Position numbers and translations under genes: made by a program. DNA of 46,541 bases from the NCBI GenBank assembly GCA_003833135.1, contig QZLH01000164.1, forward strand, positions 46,951 to 93,491, given 5' to 3'. The DNA is from Oehlia diaphana. Lineage: Eukaryota; Glomeromycota; Glomeromycetes; Glomerales; Glomeraceae. This document shows positions 33,064 through 44,875 of the stretch, in pieces (within the stretch, counting starts at the first letter, position 1; each line of letters starts with the position of its first letter). The notes under the pieces are model-generated. The model saw only the letters and a list, made by a program, of their open reading frames with translations. It ran no database searches and was not told the origin of the DNA.

Positions 33064-34900
33064 TATCAGAGCTATTGAGATATAACTGCGCTTTTAGAAC
33101 TGGAATTTTTATGATCATTCAAGGATAAAGGAATATGTCGATGAACACATCATTCCAAAAGATAACATAGATAGGTTTTTAGAAAAAAGAAATCGATATA
33201 GTATAGCATATCAAAGAATTAGACGAATAAAAGAAAGAATAGCTAACAACAAATCAGAGAAAATCTTATTCTATATAGATGGATCGGTCAGAAATCAAGG
33301 AACAGAAAATATCACTTTCAATTTTTGGTGTTACTATGATATATAATGAAAATAATAAGTTGATAGATAAATATTTTTCAACAATAAAACAATGGATCAC
33401 ATCAATTAAGGCAGAAACGATGGCATTCTTTACAGCTCTTCTAATGATACCTCCAGGGAAAAAATGCACTGTTTATACAGATTGTCAAAATAGTCAATAA
33501 TTTTAATTTATTGACGAGTGATATAGGTAACAACAACACGTGATATATTAAATTCTCAAACAACAATGCTATTTGGTTTAATATTAAGGAACTTTTGGAA
33601 GATCAAACGTTAGATGTTAAAATAGTTAAAGTAAATGCACATTCAGATAACGTTTTACATAATCAAGTAGATAAAGAAATTAAAGAAAGTTATGAATTAA
33701 GATTATAGTTTAGCTAATACGCTAGTCAAATATAATGCAGAACAGTATAAATTTCCTCTTGTTTGGAATGGACATTTAATAGAAATGAATATATGACATT
33801 TTGTTAGATTAACAACTAGAATAGAGGGGTTAGAAAAGTTCTTAAATCTAAACAGAAATAAACGATATAGAGTTTTAGATGTAAAGTGGAATATAGTTTT
33901 TATTATTTAAACAAACAAGAAGAAGAAGAAAATACATTTTCTACAAATAAATGGATTGAGAAACAAAAACGGATGAAGATACAAAGACTGATAGAAGAAA
34001 TTCCTACAATAGAGCAGTTAAAAAAATCCTCATATGATTTATATCGTGGATTCAAATGTGTTATATGTAATAAGAAGAAAGAAGAGTTTATTCATGTTTG
34101 GACTTGTTATAATAGGAAAAAAATGAAATTTATAATTAAGGAATGTATAGACAAATTGCGTATGTTCTTGATAGAAAAAGGAGTCAAAAATATTACAACA
34201 GAAGAAATTATCAACTTAGATGTTTTTGGAAATAGATTTACTAATGAAAAATTTAATTTTGTGGACTTAATCAAAGGAATTTTTCCATCACAACTTTATG
34301 AGTTTATTCTAGGTAAACTGGTAATCAAAAAAATAATGCAATTGATATAGGGACATGTCTTTTACAATATATATTTGTAGAAACAATAAAACAAGTTTGG
34401 GAACCACGTTGCGAACTTTTGGCACAACTTGAAAAAAATTACGAAATTACTAAACAGGATAAAAGAAAACCAGATTCGTTATTTTTAGAAGAAAAACAAG
34501 AAGAAATAACCAACCGCCCGAATTGTTTTGTCAGAAGACATTGATTTTTAGAGGGCGTCAGAGAATATATTTTATTTGGAAAAGAAATCCTGGGTTTTAC
34601 AGTAGTTGTGAACCGGGTGGGTAAGATAATTGATCATTTTTATAACCGTTCTTGTTATTTCTACTGTTTTAAAACAGTGGAGTTTTGCTCTTTTTATTTT
34701 ATTATTTTGCTTCAACTTTGGTTACCGTTGTAAGGTTTGACGTGTTTAACTCTTTAAGGTTATTTACAAGATTTGTTATCAGATAGATTCTTTTATTATA
34801 GATCTTATATCTGTAAATTGACACTCTGTACTGGTTTTTCTTTAATAAATAAATATGCGCTTTGCGCCTTTTGCCTACCAAAAAAAAAATAAATAAATAA
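33064..34900 (+). mobile_element. 5'-truncated non-LTR retrotransposon
   Basis: The insertion is bounded by an exact 19-bp direct repeat (33045-33063 and 34901-34919). It has a simple A-rich tail of (ATAA/AAAT)n at about 34880-34900 and carries the end of a retrotransposon polyprotein (RNase H and a zinc-knuckle-like segment) followed by a 3' untranslated part of about 350 bp. The reverse transcriptase part is absent, as in 5' truncation during target-primed reverse transcription. It lies inside an older GGATATCC-rich repeat whose two halves rejoin cleanly once it is removed. Confidence 0.8.
33098..34543 (+). pseudogene. RNase H / zinc-finger C-terminal region of a retrotransposon ORF
   Basis: The sequence encodes in order a charged helix (KEYVDEHIIPKDN), the RNase H strand with first catalytic Asp (LFYIDGS), a segment with the catalytic Glu (SIKAETMAFFTAL), the strand with the next Asp (CTVYTDCQNSQ), and the C-terminal motif VKVNAHSDNVLHNQVDK. 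An open C-terminal part (33886-34350 and on to TGA 34541-34543) follows, with a Cys-Cys-His-Cys pattern CVICNKKKEEFIHVWTC. RNase H removes RNA from the RNA-DNA hybrid during element copying. Frame changes near 33310, 33490 and 34350 and a stop near 33796 make it inactive. Confidence 0.75.
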
Positions 34901-34919
34901 ATAAATCAGCTGGATATCC
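34901..34919 (+). repeat. Target duplication, right copy
   Basis: ATAAATCAGCTGGATATCC, identical to 33045-33063. Confidence 0.85.
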
Positions 34920-34985
34920 AGATAAACAGATAACACAAAAATCGGATATCCGGATGGATGGATAAACAATTTAACGATACTTCTA

Positions 34986-35984
34986 TTTTGGACATAATTC
35001 TGTATAAGTAATAAAATGAATTTTCTAGAAAAATTATTTTTTAGAGAAAGAAGTCTTGAGAAAACTTGAGAAAGTTTGAGTGTATATTACTGTATACTCA
35101 CAAAAAACTTTGTGACTAATAAAATAGAGAAATTCTTATAAATATTTATTAAAAAAGGAGAATTACCATTGCGAATTTTTCGATTGTACGGTTGAGACTT
35201 GAGATCATATTTGACTAATGCTTTGTTTAAAAAATAAAGCGCAGTTACTGTAAAATTTCTCACGTTAAAAATATAACTTTTTTTCTTACTCTGACAACTA
35301 AAACTGATGTATTATTCTCTCTGGATCTGAACTCGTTGACGTAGTTTGAAAGGAGCTCTGGCAAGAAAAATTAATAAAGACATTGAAACCACAATACGTA
35401 ATTAAGGTATGAATATTTCAGCTGTGCCTAAAGTCTTGATTTCAGATCTCGCAAGCCAATGACCATCTTTTCGTATATATTTCCGAGGACCTTACTAGAT
35501 CACGGAATGAAAATAACATAAAAATCTCAGCAGAGCTTTACTAGGTTATGAATTGTTATTTATTTTCTGACACTGCGTGTTTCATTATTCTGGAGTGAAG
35601 CGAAGGACTATATACTTCGTGTCAGTTTCACAAATGTCCCATTGTCTGCCCGCTCACTGTGTGAGTCGATGGCCATCCATTCGTATTGGTTCTTTCAGTT
35701 ACATTTGATAAAAATAGAACAAAAATTGTTTATTTGATATTTTTTTTTGATATATATTCTTTTTATTCGAATTACCTGTGTTTAATTAGGTTTAATTAAG
35801 GTTAATAATTTCGCATTTCGCTCCGGACTCCCAATGGCTACCGTTCCCTAGTGTAAGATAACTGTTAACGAAACTAAACATGATATTGTGTCTTATTGAA
35901 AAGGTTAATAAAATGAACTGGTATCATTGTTTTTTATCCCCATTTTTATTTCATATACTGTACGGAAAAAAACAAATATACAGT
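34986..35984. other. Intergenic stretch
   Basis: No gene supported. GCTCCGGACTCCCAATGGC at about 35820 is the inverse of a similar string at about 20592-20612, another dispersed short repeat. Confidence 0.4.
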
Positions 35985-36238
35985 GTGTCGCTGCTGCATC
36001 TATTGTAATGCGAACAGATCCATAAACATATTACAAGTGAGCTTCATACAAGCGAAATTATTGTGTAGGAAAGGAATACTAGCCACTTGATATAAAAAAA
36101 TTTTGCTATTATATTTTTCGGCGAATCCTCATTATCAATGAAATCTTGCACTTCTAATGTAAATATCGGTATAGACGGTGAAGAAGATATGCGCAATGTA
36201 CAGATGGCAATAATAATGTCGTAGACATCTGTCGTCAC
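35985..36238 (-). pseudogene. Relic of an unknown gene, copy B
   Basis: A minus-strand frame of 64 codons (36044-36238) includes SPSIPIFTLEVQDFIDNEDSPK. It corresponds to the segment at 30078-30360. Just below it, in another frame, is VICLWICSHYNR, again matching copy A. No complete gene can be built around it. Function unknown. Confidence 0.4.
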
Positions 36239-37720
36239 TTCGTAAAATCTCTGGTTACATTTGTGCCGTATCTGGTATAATAGGAAAAGTATAAATATTC
36301 CTTTGAAACTAAAGAGCAGTTAATGAAAAATCTGACACGTAAAACTCACTTTAATTATTGTCACATACAATGTCTTGTATGTTTGCGAGCTTCCGATAGA
36401 TTATTTCATGTTCTATAAAATCATATATCGTCGCAAAGTGACTTTGTTTAATGTATAGTATTTGTATTATACTTCTAGTCTATTAGTTTCCATGTGAGAA
36501 TTAGTCGAAGTTATAATTAATTGTTATTATTGAAAAAATTGCTTACTAATCTTTGTATTCATGTAAAACGGAATTTATTACAAATGAGAATTACAGTACC
36601 TGAACAAGCAACGCAACTTTCGAAATTGTCTCCAAGTATTCGTATAACAAGTAGCCTCTAGATTTATTATAACAAATTAATGAGAAGTAATAGCAGTAGT
36701 TACTTAATAACATGAAATGATAGCGCTGTCATATTAGATAATATGTTGTTCTATGACAGAGTTTTATTTTCGAAGTTAACAACAGAGCTAATATTTTTTT
36801 TGTGTTACACAGATCACGTTGAAATAATATCAGCGATCGTTAATGTTACACTGGCAATCATTTTGCAGATCATATAAACTTGATTTTCTGTTTACCGTCT
36901 CGTATGGGATGAGTAACAGAGTTCTATACACGCACATTAGTTATTTCGCATGAAAATGCCATCCGCTTTTATTTGTAATAGTCTTAGTTATACTACTCTT
37001 TTAGAAATAAAATAAATAAATAAAAATTTTCTGTTTACCCAGTTTTTACTCCCCCTCAAAAATTTTAAATTTAGATAGATACCAAAAAAAGCAAAATTTA
37101 TCAATTTTTATTAAATCCCCTTCCCCCCTCCCCTCCCCTTGAATATTATATAATAATATTCCCCCATCTAATTTTAGATTTTTTACTTTTTCCTACTCCC
37201 TTTCATATTTTCAAAATTTTAATAGTAGAAAAAATTTTGTAATTATTTCATAATACTCCTCTAGTCTAGCTGTTTTATTGTTTAAAGTGTCATATGATAA
37301 CACGGGACCGTTATTAGTTCAATATTTATTATGTGTAACGCTCCATATAGGTGTTGATCACATCACACAAATACGTTAAAATGTAATTGGATATAAAAAA
37401 AAAGGAATTTTTATTTGAATAGAAACGTCTATTCAAGCCTAACGTTTAACAAGATCCTTGATTTTTATTGTTTAAAAATTTAGGCTTTATTACACTAGAC
37501 TTTTTTGATAAATATACTAACTGATAAAGGCAAATAAAAAAAAAGAGATGCCTTAAAAGTACTCATATGATATCATGTGTTACTATATTGATCGTCAAAA
37601 TGTCGTATGGTTTTCTTTTTAGACGGTTTTGTAATAAAATGACGCCAAACTTTTGTAAAATATTTTTTTATCTGTAACGAACAAATTTTTTTTTATCAGC
37701 TATATTTATTATATTTACAC
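36239..37720. other. 5' flank of the kinase-Sel1 gene
   Basis: No gene. An AAATAAATAAATAAAAA tail-like string at about 37006-37025 may be the 3' end of another decayed non-LTR element. C-rich pyrimidine tracts stand at 37110-37170. The kinase promoter must lie here, but no element can be named. Confidence 0.4.
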
Positions 37721-40700
37721 ATGTCTGACAACACCGAATTTGAAGTTATCAATAATTCAAAAGAATTATTGAATCGGATTGAAGAAGCCATTGTTACTAA
37801 TCATTTTAAGCAATACGAGTACAAAAATTTCAATAACATTAAAGAAATTGATACTGGAGAATTCATAAAAGTTTATCGTGCAAGTTGGAAGAATTCAAGT
37901 CAATATGTAACGTTAAAATATTTTTTTAAACTTAACGATACTGTTGTTGAAGAAATCATTCGTGAGGTAATTACTAAATATGATTATATACATATACTAT
38001 TGATTGTCATATTCTTAAATTTATACAAGATTTTAAATTATTTTTTGAAAGATTAAATTATATCGAGATGATGATTTTCACAATAATATTATTCGCTTTC
38101 ATGGGATAACAAAGTCTGAGTCAGGTATTTTATAATATTTTGTTGCAATAAAAAAAATTATGATTAACGTACTATCTATTTCTAATAAAAAAAAAAAAAA
38201 ATTATATATATTTTTATTTTATCAGAAAATTACGATGTTGGATACTGGTTAGTAATGGAGTACGCTGATGGTGGTACTCTTCGAAGCTATCTAAAGAAAA
38301 ATTTTGGTGGCCTCACTTGGGAGAACAAATACAACTTGGCATATCAGTTGGCTTGTGCTGTTTTATATTTGCATGATAAAGGAGTTGCTCATCGTGATTT
38401 GGTAATTTATTAATTATTCGATTACTAAATTTAATATATTATTTATTAATAATTATTTTATATTAGCATTCTAATAGTGTATTGATCCACCAAAATACCA
38501 TAAAGTTGGAGGACTTTGGCTTGTCAAAAAGGATTAAAGAAACATTTAATTCACAATCAAATTTAGAGGATGACATAGTTCCCTATATTGATCCAAAAAT
38601 ATTCAATAAACCAGGAAATAATGACAACTCAACAAAATTATACACGTTAAATAAAAAAAGTGACGTTTATAGCGTTGGAATTATTTTATGGGAATTATCT
38701 AGTGGGAAACAACCTTTTTATATTGAAGGTGAACAATATGATATTAATTTGGCTGTAAAAATTTCGCAAGGTCTTAGAGAAAAAATTATTCCTGATACAC
38801 CTGAAGATTATGTAAACCTTTATAGCGGTAATTATATTCTAAATTTAATTGACGGTTCGCCAGTCAAGAATATTTATTGTGCCGTTGCAGATAAAAAATT
38901 GCCGTGCAACAAGATTTTTCACTTATTTGACCGGCGAACCATCAACTGATAGTAATTTCTTTTGTTTTTAAATTTCTTTCTTTTTTTTTTTAGAATGTTG
39001 GAATAATGAACCTGATGATCGTCCAACAATAAAACAAGTAGTTGAAAAATTAAAAGCAATTATTAAAAAATCGGATATAATAAGAGAAGATAATCAAACG
39101 GACAATTCAATAAATGACAATATTTTATCTAAAAAAGATTTACGTCACAGTATTTGCTATAGTATAATAGTAGATGAATTAGTTGATGATATTTTAAAAG
39201 ATATAAATGAAGGAAAAGAATTGAAAGTAGATATTCTTAATTATAAGTATGATATAAATTTACAAGAATTTTATAATTGGTTATCAAATAATCAAACATA
39301 TTCAAAATCTATTTTTTTACTTGGCTATTTTAATTTTTATGGAATAATAATAAGTAAAAATTATGAAAATGCGTTTAAATTATTTATTAATGCTTTAGAA
39401 CAAAATAATACATTAGCACAATATTTTATTGGAATATGTTATCAATATGGATATGGAGTTATAAAAAATGAAAAATTATCTTTTGAACATTATAAAAATG
39501 TAGCTAGTAATAAAAATTATCCTGCAGGAAAATTTAAAATTGGTTATTTTCATGAAAATGGTATTGGTACTGTAAAAAATATCAAACTAGCTATTTATTG
39601 GTATGAAAAAGCAGCCAATTTAGGAAATGGAAAAGCTCAAAATAATCTTGCTCTGATGTATAAAAATGGTGTAGGTTTTGATAAAAATTATAACAAAGCT
39701 ATTGAATTATATCAGAAAGCAGCAAATTTAGGAATTACTAGTGCTCAATATAATCTTGCCCTTATGTATGAAAATGGTGAAGGTGTTAATAAAGATTATA
39801 ATAAAGCTATTGAATTATACCAGAAAGCAGCCGATTTAGGAAGTAGTAGTGCTCAAAATAATCTTGCTTTGATGTATGAAAATGGAAAAGGTGTTAATAA
39901 AGATTATAATAAAGCTATTGAATTATATGAGAAAGCAGTAAATTTAGGAAATGTTATCGCTCAATATAATCTCGCTATAATGTATGAGGGTGGTAAAGGT
40001 GTTAATAAAGATTATAATAAAGCTATCGAATTATATCAGAAAGCAGCAGATTTAGGAAATATTAACGCTCAATATAATCTTGCTGTAATTTATAAAAATG
40101 GAGAAGGTGTTGATAAAGACTATAAAAAAGCTATTTATTGGTATGAAAAAGCAGCTAATTTAGGAGATAGTACTTCTCAACTTAATCTTGCTATAATGTA
40201 TGAAAATAGGAAAGGTGTAGATAAAGATTATAAAAAAGCCATTTATTGGTATGAAAAAGTAGCTGATTCAGGAAATAGTATTTCTCAATACAATCTTGCT
40301 ATAATATATGAAAATGGAATAGGTGTCAATAAAGATCATAATAAAGCCATTGAATTATATCAGAAAGCAGCAAATTTAGGAAATAGTAGCGCCAAAAATA
40401 ATCTTGCTTTAATGTATGAAAATGGAATAGGAGTTGATAAAAATTATAAAAAAGCAATTGAATTATATCAAAAAGCAGCAGATTTAGGGTGTATTAGCGC
40501 TCAATATAATCTTGCTCTAATATACGAAAATGGGAAAGGTATTAATAAAGATTATAATAAAGCTATTGAATTATATCAGAAAGCAGCAAATTTAGGAAAT
40601 ATTAGTGCTCAATATAATCTTGCCATAATGTATGAAGATGGAAAAGGAGTTAATAAAGATTATAATAAAGCCACGGATTTATATCAAAAGGCAGCAAGCT

Positions 40701-43138
40701 TAGGAAGTATTAGCGCTCAAAACAACCTTGCTTTAATGTATGAAAATGGAAAAGGTGTTGATAGAGATTATAATAAAGCTATTTATTGGTATGAAAAAGC
40801 AGCCAAATCAGGGAATATTAATTCTCAATATAATCTTGCCATAATGTATGAGAGTGGAAAAGGTGTTAATAAAGATTATAATAAAGCTGTTGAATTATAT
40901 CATAAAGCAGCTGATTTAGGAAGTATTAGCGCACAATATAATCTTGCTCAAATATATAAGAATGGAGAAAGTATTAATAGAGATTATAAAAAAGCTATTT
41001 ATTGGTATGAAAAAGTAGCCAATTTAGGTGATAGTAATTCTCAACTTAATCTTGCTATAATGTATGAAAATGGAGAAGGTATTAATAGAGATTATGAAAA
41101 AGCAATACATTGGTACGAAAAAGCAGCTCACTCAGGAAATAGTATAGCTCAATATAATCTTGCTATATTATATAAATATGGAAAAGGTGTTAGTATAGAT
41201 CATAAAAAAGCTATTCATTGGTATGAAAAAGCAGCCAATTCAGGAGATATCATTGCTCAATATAATCTAGCTTTAATGTATAAAAGTGGAGAGGGTGTTG
41301 ATAAAGATTATGTAAAAGCTATTTATTGGTATGAAAAAACAGCCAATTCAGGAGATGTTATTGCCCAATATAATCTTGCTTTAATGTATGAATATGGAAT
41401 AGGTGTTGATAAAGATTTTAAGAAAGCTATTTATTGGTATGAGAAAGCGGCTAATCTAGGAGACAATATTTCTCAATATAATCTTGCTTTAATGTATGAA
41501 AATGGAAAAGGTGTTGATAAAGATTATAACAAAGCTATTGAATTATATCAGAAAGCGGCTAATTTATGTAGTAATAGTGCTCAAAATGATTTTGCTTTAA
41601 TGTATGAAGATTGTAACAAAGTTGTTGAATTATATCAAAAAGAAGCAAAATTGGGAAGTAGCAGTGCTCAGTATAATCTTGCTTTAATATACAAATATGG
41701 AAAAGGAGTTGATAAAGATTATAAAAAAGCTGCTTTTTGGTATAATAAAGCAGCTAATCTGGGAGATAGAGTTTCTCAATATAATCTTGCTATAATGTAT
41801 GAAAATGGAAAAGGTGTTAATAAAGATTATAAAAAGGCCGTTGAATTGTATCAGAAAGCAGCTGATTTAGGAGATAGTAATGCTCAAAATAATCTTGCAC
41901 TGATGTATGAAAATGGAAAAGGTGTTGATAAAAATTACAAGAAAGCCATTGAATTATATCGGAAAGCAGCAAATTTGGGAAGTATTAATGCTCAATATAA
42001 TCTTGCTTTAATGTATGAAACTGGGAAAGGTGTTGATAAAGATTATAATAAAGCCGTAAGATTATATCAAAAAGCAGCCAATTTAGGAAATAGTAATGCA
42101 CAAAATAATCTTGCTTTGATGTATGAAAACGAGAAAGGTGTTGATAGGGATTACAAAAGAGCTGTTTATATGTATAAAAAAGCCACTAATTTAGGAAATA
42201 CTAATGCTCAATATAATCTTGCTATCTTATATGAAACTGGGAAAGGCATTGATAAAGATTATAATAAAGCCATTGAATTATATCAGAAGGCGGCTGATTC
42301 AGGAAATATTAATGCTCACTACAACCTTGCTCTGATGTATGAAAATGGAAAAGGCGTTAAGAAAGATTATAATAAAGCCATTGAATTATATCAGAAAGCA
42401 GCTGATTTAGGAAGTATTAGTGCTCAAAATAACCTTGCTATAATGTATGAAAATGGAAAAGGCGTTGATAAAGATTACAATAAGGCCATTGAATTATATA
42501 ATAAAGCAGCAAGTTTAGGAAATATCAATGCTCAATATAATCTTGCTTTTATGTATAAAAGTGGAAAAGGTGTTAATAAAGATTATAAAAAAGCCATTGG
42601 ATTATTTGAAAAAGCGGCAAATTTAGGAAGTATTATTGCTCAGTATAATCTTGCTATAATGTATGAAAATGGTAAAGGTACTAGTAAAAATTATAAAAAA
42701 GCTATAGATTGGTATGAAAAAGCAGCAAATTCAGGAAATACTGGTGCTCAATATAATCTTGCCATGATGTATGAAAATGGAAAAGGTTTTAATAAAGATT
42801 ATAAAAAAGCCATTTCTTGGTATGAAAAAGCAGCTAATTTAGGAAGTAGTGTTGCTCAAAATAAACTTGCAATTATATATGAAAATGGAAAAGGTGTTGA
42901 TAAGGATTATAATAAAGCTGTTGAACTATACCAAAAAGCAGCAAATTTAGGAAATAGCAGTGCTCAATATAAACTTGCTGAAATATATGAAAATGGAAAG
43001 GGTGTTAATAAAGATATAAATCAAGCAATGTATTGGTATAAAAAATCTGCCAATCAAGGTAACCAAGTTGCTCAAGATAAGTTAAAATTACCTAAAATTG
43101 GAAATAGAAAAAAGAAGAATCCATGTATAATAAATTGA
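37721..43138 (+). CDS. Protein kinase with 35 Sel1-like repeats and CaaX-like tail
   Basis: Five exons: 37721-37966, 38052-38124, 38226-38401, 38467-38827 and 38994-43138, all with GT-AG introns; 1666 residues. The kinase domain (about 40-310) has the ATP lysine in VTLK (K66), the helix-C Glu (E82), HRDLHSN (162-168) and DFG (181-183). The ATP loop is degenerate: IDTGEFIKV lacks two of the usual glycines, so catalytic strength is doubtful. PYIDPK and WNNEPDDRPT are typical of the large tyrosine-kinase-like family of these fungi. Residues 391-1646 are 35 Sel1-like repeats, 36 residues each (consensus like YNLALMYENGKGV); repeat 22 lacks seven. Sel1 repeats form helical scaffolds for partner proteins. 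The last 20 residues are basic and end CIIN, resembling a prenylation signal. A signalling adaptor or kinase, substrate unknown. Confidence 0.9.
38851..38943. mobile_element. Hairpin (MITE-like) element inside kinase intron 4
   Basis: GGTTCGCCAGTCAA (38854-38867) and its inverse TTGACCGGCGAACC (38927-38940) pair with one mismatch, with TGA/TCA around them. It makes up over half of the 166-bp intron (38828-38993). Because it adds no stop for 37 codons, the unspliced frame runs on to 38949, which is an artefact. No target duplication was identified. Confidence 0.6.
39308..43075 (+). repeat. Coding tandem array, 35 units of about 108 bp
   Basis: 3768 bp of tandem units, each encoding one Sel1-like repeat. 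31 of them are exactly 36 codons; the others have 38, 36, 37 and 29 (the 29-codon one is at about 41585-41670). Units alternate between an ELYQKA form and an IYWYEKA form. The array is prone to unequal exchange and to misassembly. Confidence 0.9.
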
Positions 43139-43906
43139 AAATAAAGATATTTCTCTTGATTTTTTAAAATATGCAGTTTTATGCTTTTATAATTATTGAC
43201 ATCTTCTACATTTATAAGCTATATGAATAGTTTTCAGATTCTGTATTCCCTATAAACAAATTCAAGAAAAAACTCTGATAAATGATCATTCTAGTTTTTA
43301 TTTCAAAGAAACTCAGACACATGGTCATTTTTCTGGAAAATTTTTTATAGGAATTCTGATATACCAACATTTTATTCAATTTTGTTCAGTAGTAATCTTC
43401 TACTCATAATCTTCTAATCTTATGTAATAGACCTATAATCTAGTAATTGATTATTTAAAGCAGCATCTGTGGTAATCACAGTCATATGGTTTATGTATTT
43501 TTTTATTTGTTGTCCCAACTTTTCATTCTATATTATTAATAGTCTAGCTGAGCTGATTCTATTAATTTAATAATTATATTTCACATCAAAGTACTTAATG
43601 CTGCAGCATATACATCACTAAATTATTAGAAAGTCCAGTGACTATTCCTGATCAAAATCATAAATTTTACATTAGGCTTTTTACGTAAAATTAATGAAAA
43701 ATGTGTCCAATAGCTGTTAATGGACAATTGACTTATTAATTGGTATAATCATCATATTTGCGTACAGTAATCAGACAATACTATCTTATAACCGAAATTT
43801 AAAGATCATCCAAACTGGCCACTAGTGATAAACTATATTTTTTTAGTATTAACTTAATGATTACAACTTAAATAAATTAAAAATGTATATATATCATATT
43901 AAAAGA
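43139..43906. other. 3' flank of the kinase-Sel1 gene
   Basis: No gene or repeat is recognised in this AT-rich stretch. Confidence 0.4.
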
Positions 43907-43970
43907 ATAATCTAGTGGTTAGGTTGCGAAAAATAAGTATTTAAGGTCATAGGTTCGATTCTTAAGGCAG
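43907..43970 (+). other. tRNA-like segment, probable SINE head
   Basis: TAGTGGTTAGG (43914-43924) matches an RNA polymerase III A box and GGTTCGATTC (43953-43962) an exact B box, 28 bases apart as in tRNA genes. The flanks (AATAATC and GGCAGGT) cannot pair as an acceptor stem, and the T stem has a mismatch, so it is not a working tRNA. A tRNA-derived SINE, with body continuing to about 44110, is the best explanation. A decayed tRNA pseudogene is the alternative. Confidence 0.5.
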
Positions 43971-44170
43971 GTAAAGTTTAATTTAATATTATATACAATA
44001 ACTAGAATATGCGATTTGCCGGTGAACTTCATTCCCCAAATATAACATCTATAATTAAAAAAAATTCTTTGATATAAATAAATTGAATTATTATTGAATA
44101 ATAAAATTTTATTATAAAAAATCATGTTTTTATAGTTTTATACAATTTGTTCTTAAATATAATGTATCTA

Positions 44171-44345
44171 AAACTATATATAGGGATACGAGAAAATGCA
44201 CAATTCCCTATCACAAAAATGCATTGTTTGGATAATTTGACCATAATTTGTATTGAATTTATATTGATTTGATCACAAAATTATATAACTTGAATATAGA
44301 ATTAACATGATTTAGTCAATGAATTTACTGCTTAAATTACAACTA
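44171..44345 (+). repeat. Diverged copy of the CCCTATAA-element interior
   Basis: GGGATACGAGAAAATGCACA and ATTCCCTATCAC, then a GTTTGGATA and TTGATTTGAT series, follow the same order as 20860-21000. It is more decayed than the copies at 1-116 and 20784. Confidence 0.55.
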
Positions 44346-44399
44346 TTAATATTAGTTTCATTTATATGAATTTGATTTTAAATAATAATATTTTATTAA

Positions 44400-44867
44400 A
44401 TTATTAAATCAAATATAAAAATAAACCACTCCTTAGTATTATATAATTATAATTAGCCAAATATTAATTAATTTTTATCATTTAAAATAATAATATAAGT
44501 TGTAATAAGTGTTCTAAGATTAATACAGCTACAAAAAATCGAAATCTTGTGAAAATTAATATTCAAGTGATTTCAATCTGCCTGAACAACTTTCAATTAA
44601 TAAACTAGAAAACGGAAACTGTTGGATTATCTGAAGTATTCAGTATAATTACATGATCATCAATAATTGTATGAGCAAAGTTATTCAGGTTGGCGGCTTC
44701 ACCAAACATATATACTAAAAGCTATGCTTTATTCACGGGTTGCTGTGAGTTCTTTTTAAATCAAAATAAATAAAGTTTAGCCCTTTCTGCTTATTAAAGT
44801 TTTATTTATATCATAGAGTTATGTGTTTATATATTATTTTTTATCTATGCAAAATCAATATTAATTA
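44400..44867. other. Intergenic stretch
   Basis: Nothing recognised. Confidence 0.4.
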
Positions 44868-44875
44868 TTTTTAAC

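Noticed and set aside
38482..38949. Kinase frame extended through 38828-38949 as coding
   Set aside because: The extension reads into the hairpin in intron 4. Splicing from 38827 to 38994 restores the expected CWNNEPDDRPT kinase end.
43907..43970. Functional tRNA gene
   Set aside because: A and B boxes are present, but no acceptor stem can form and the T stem has a mismatch.
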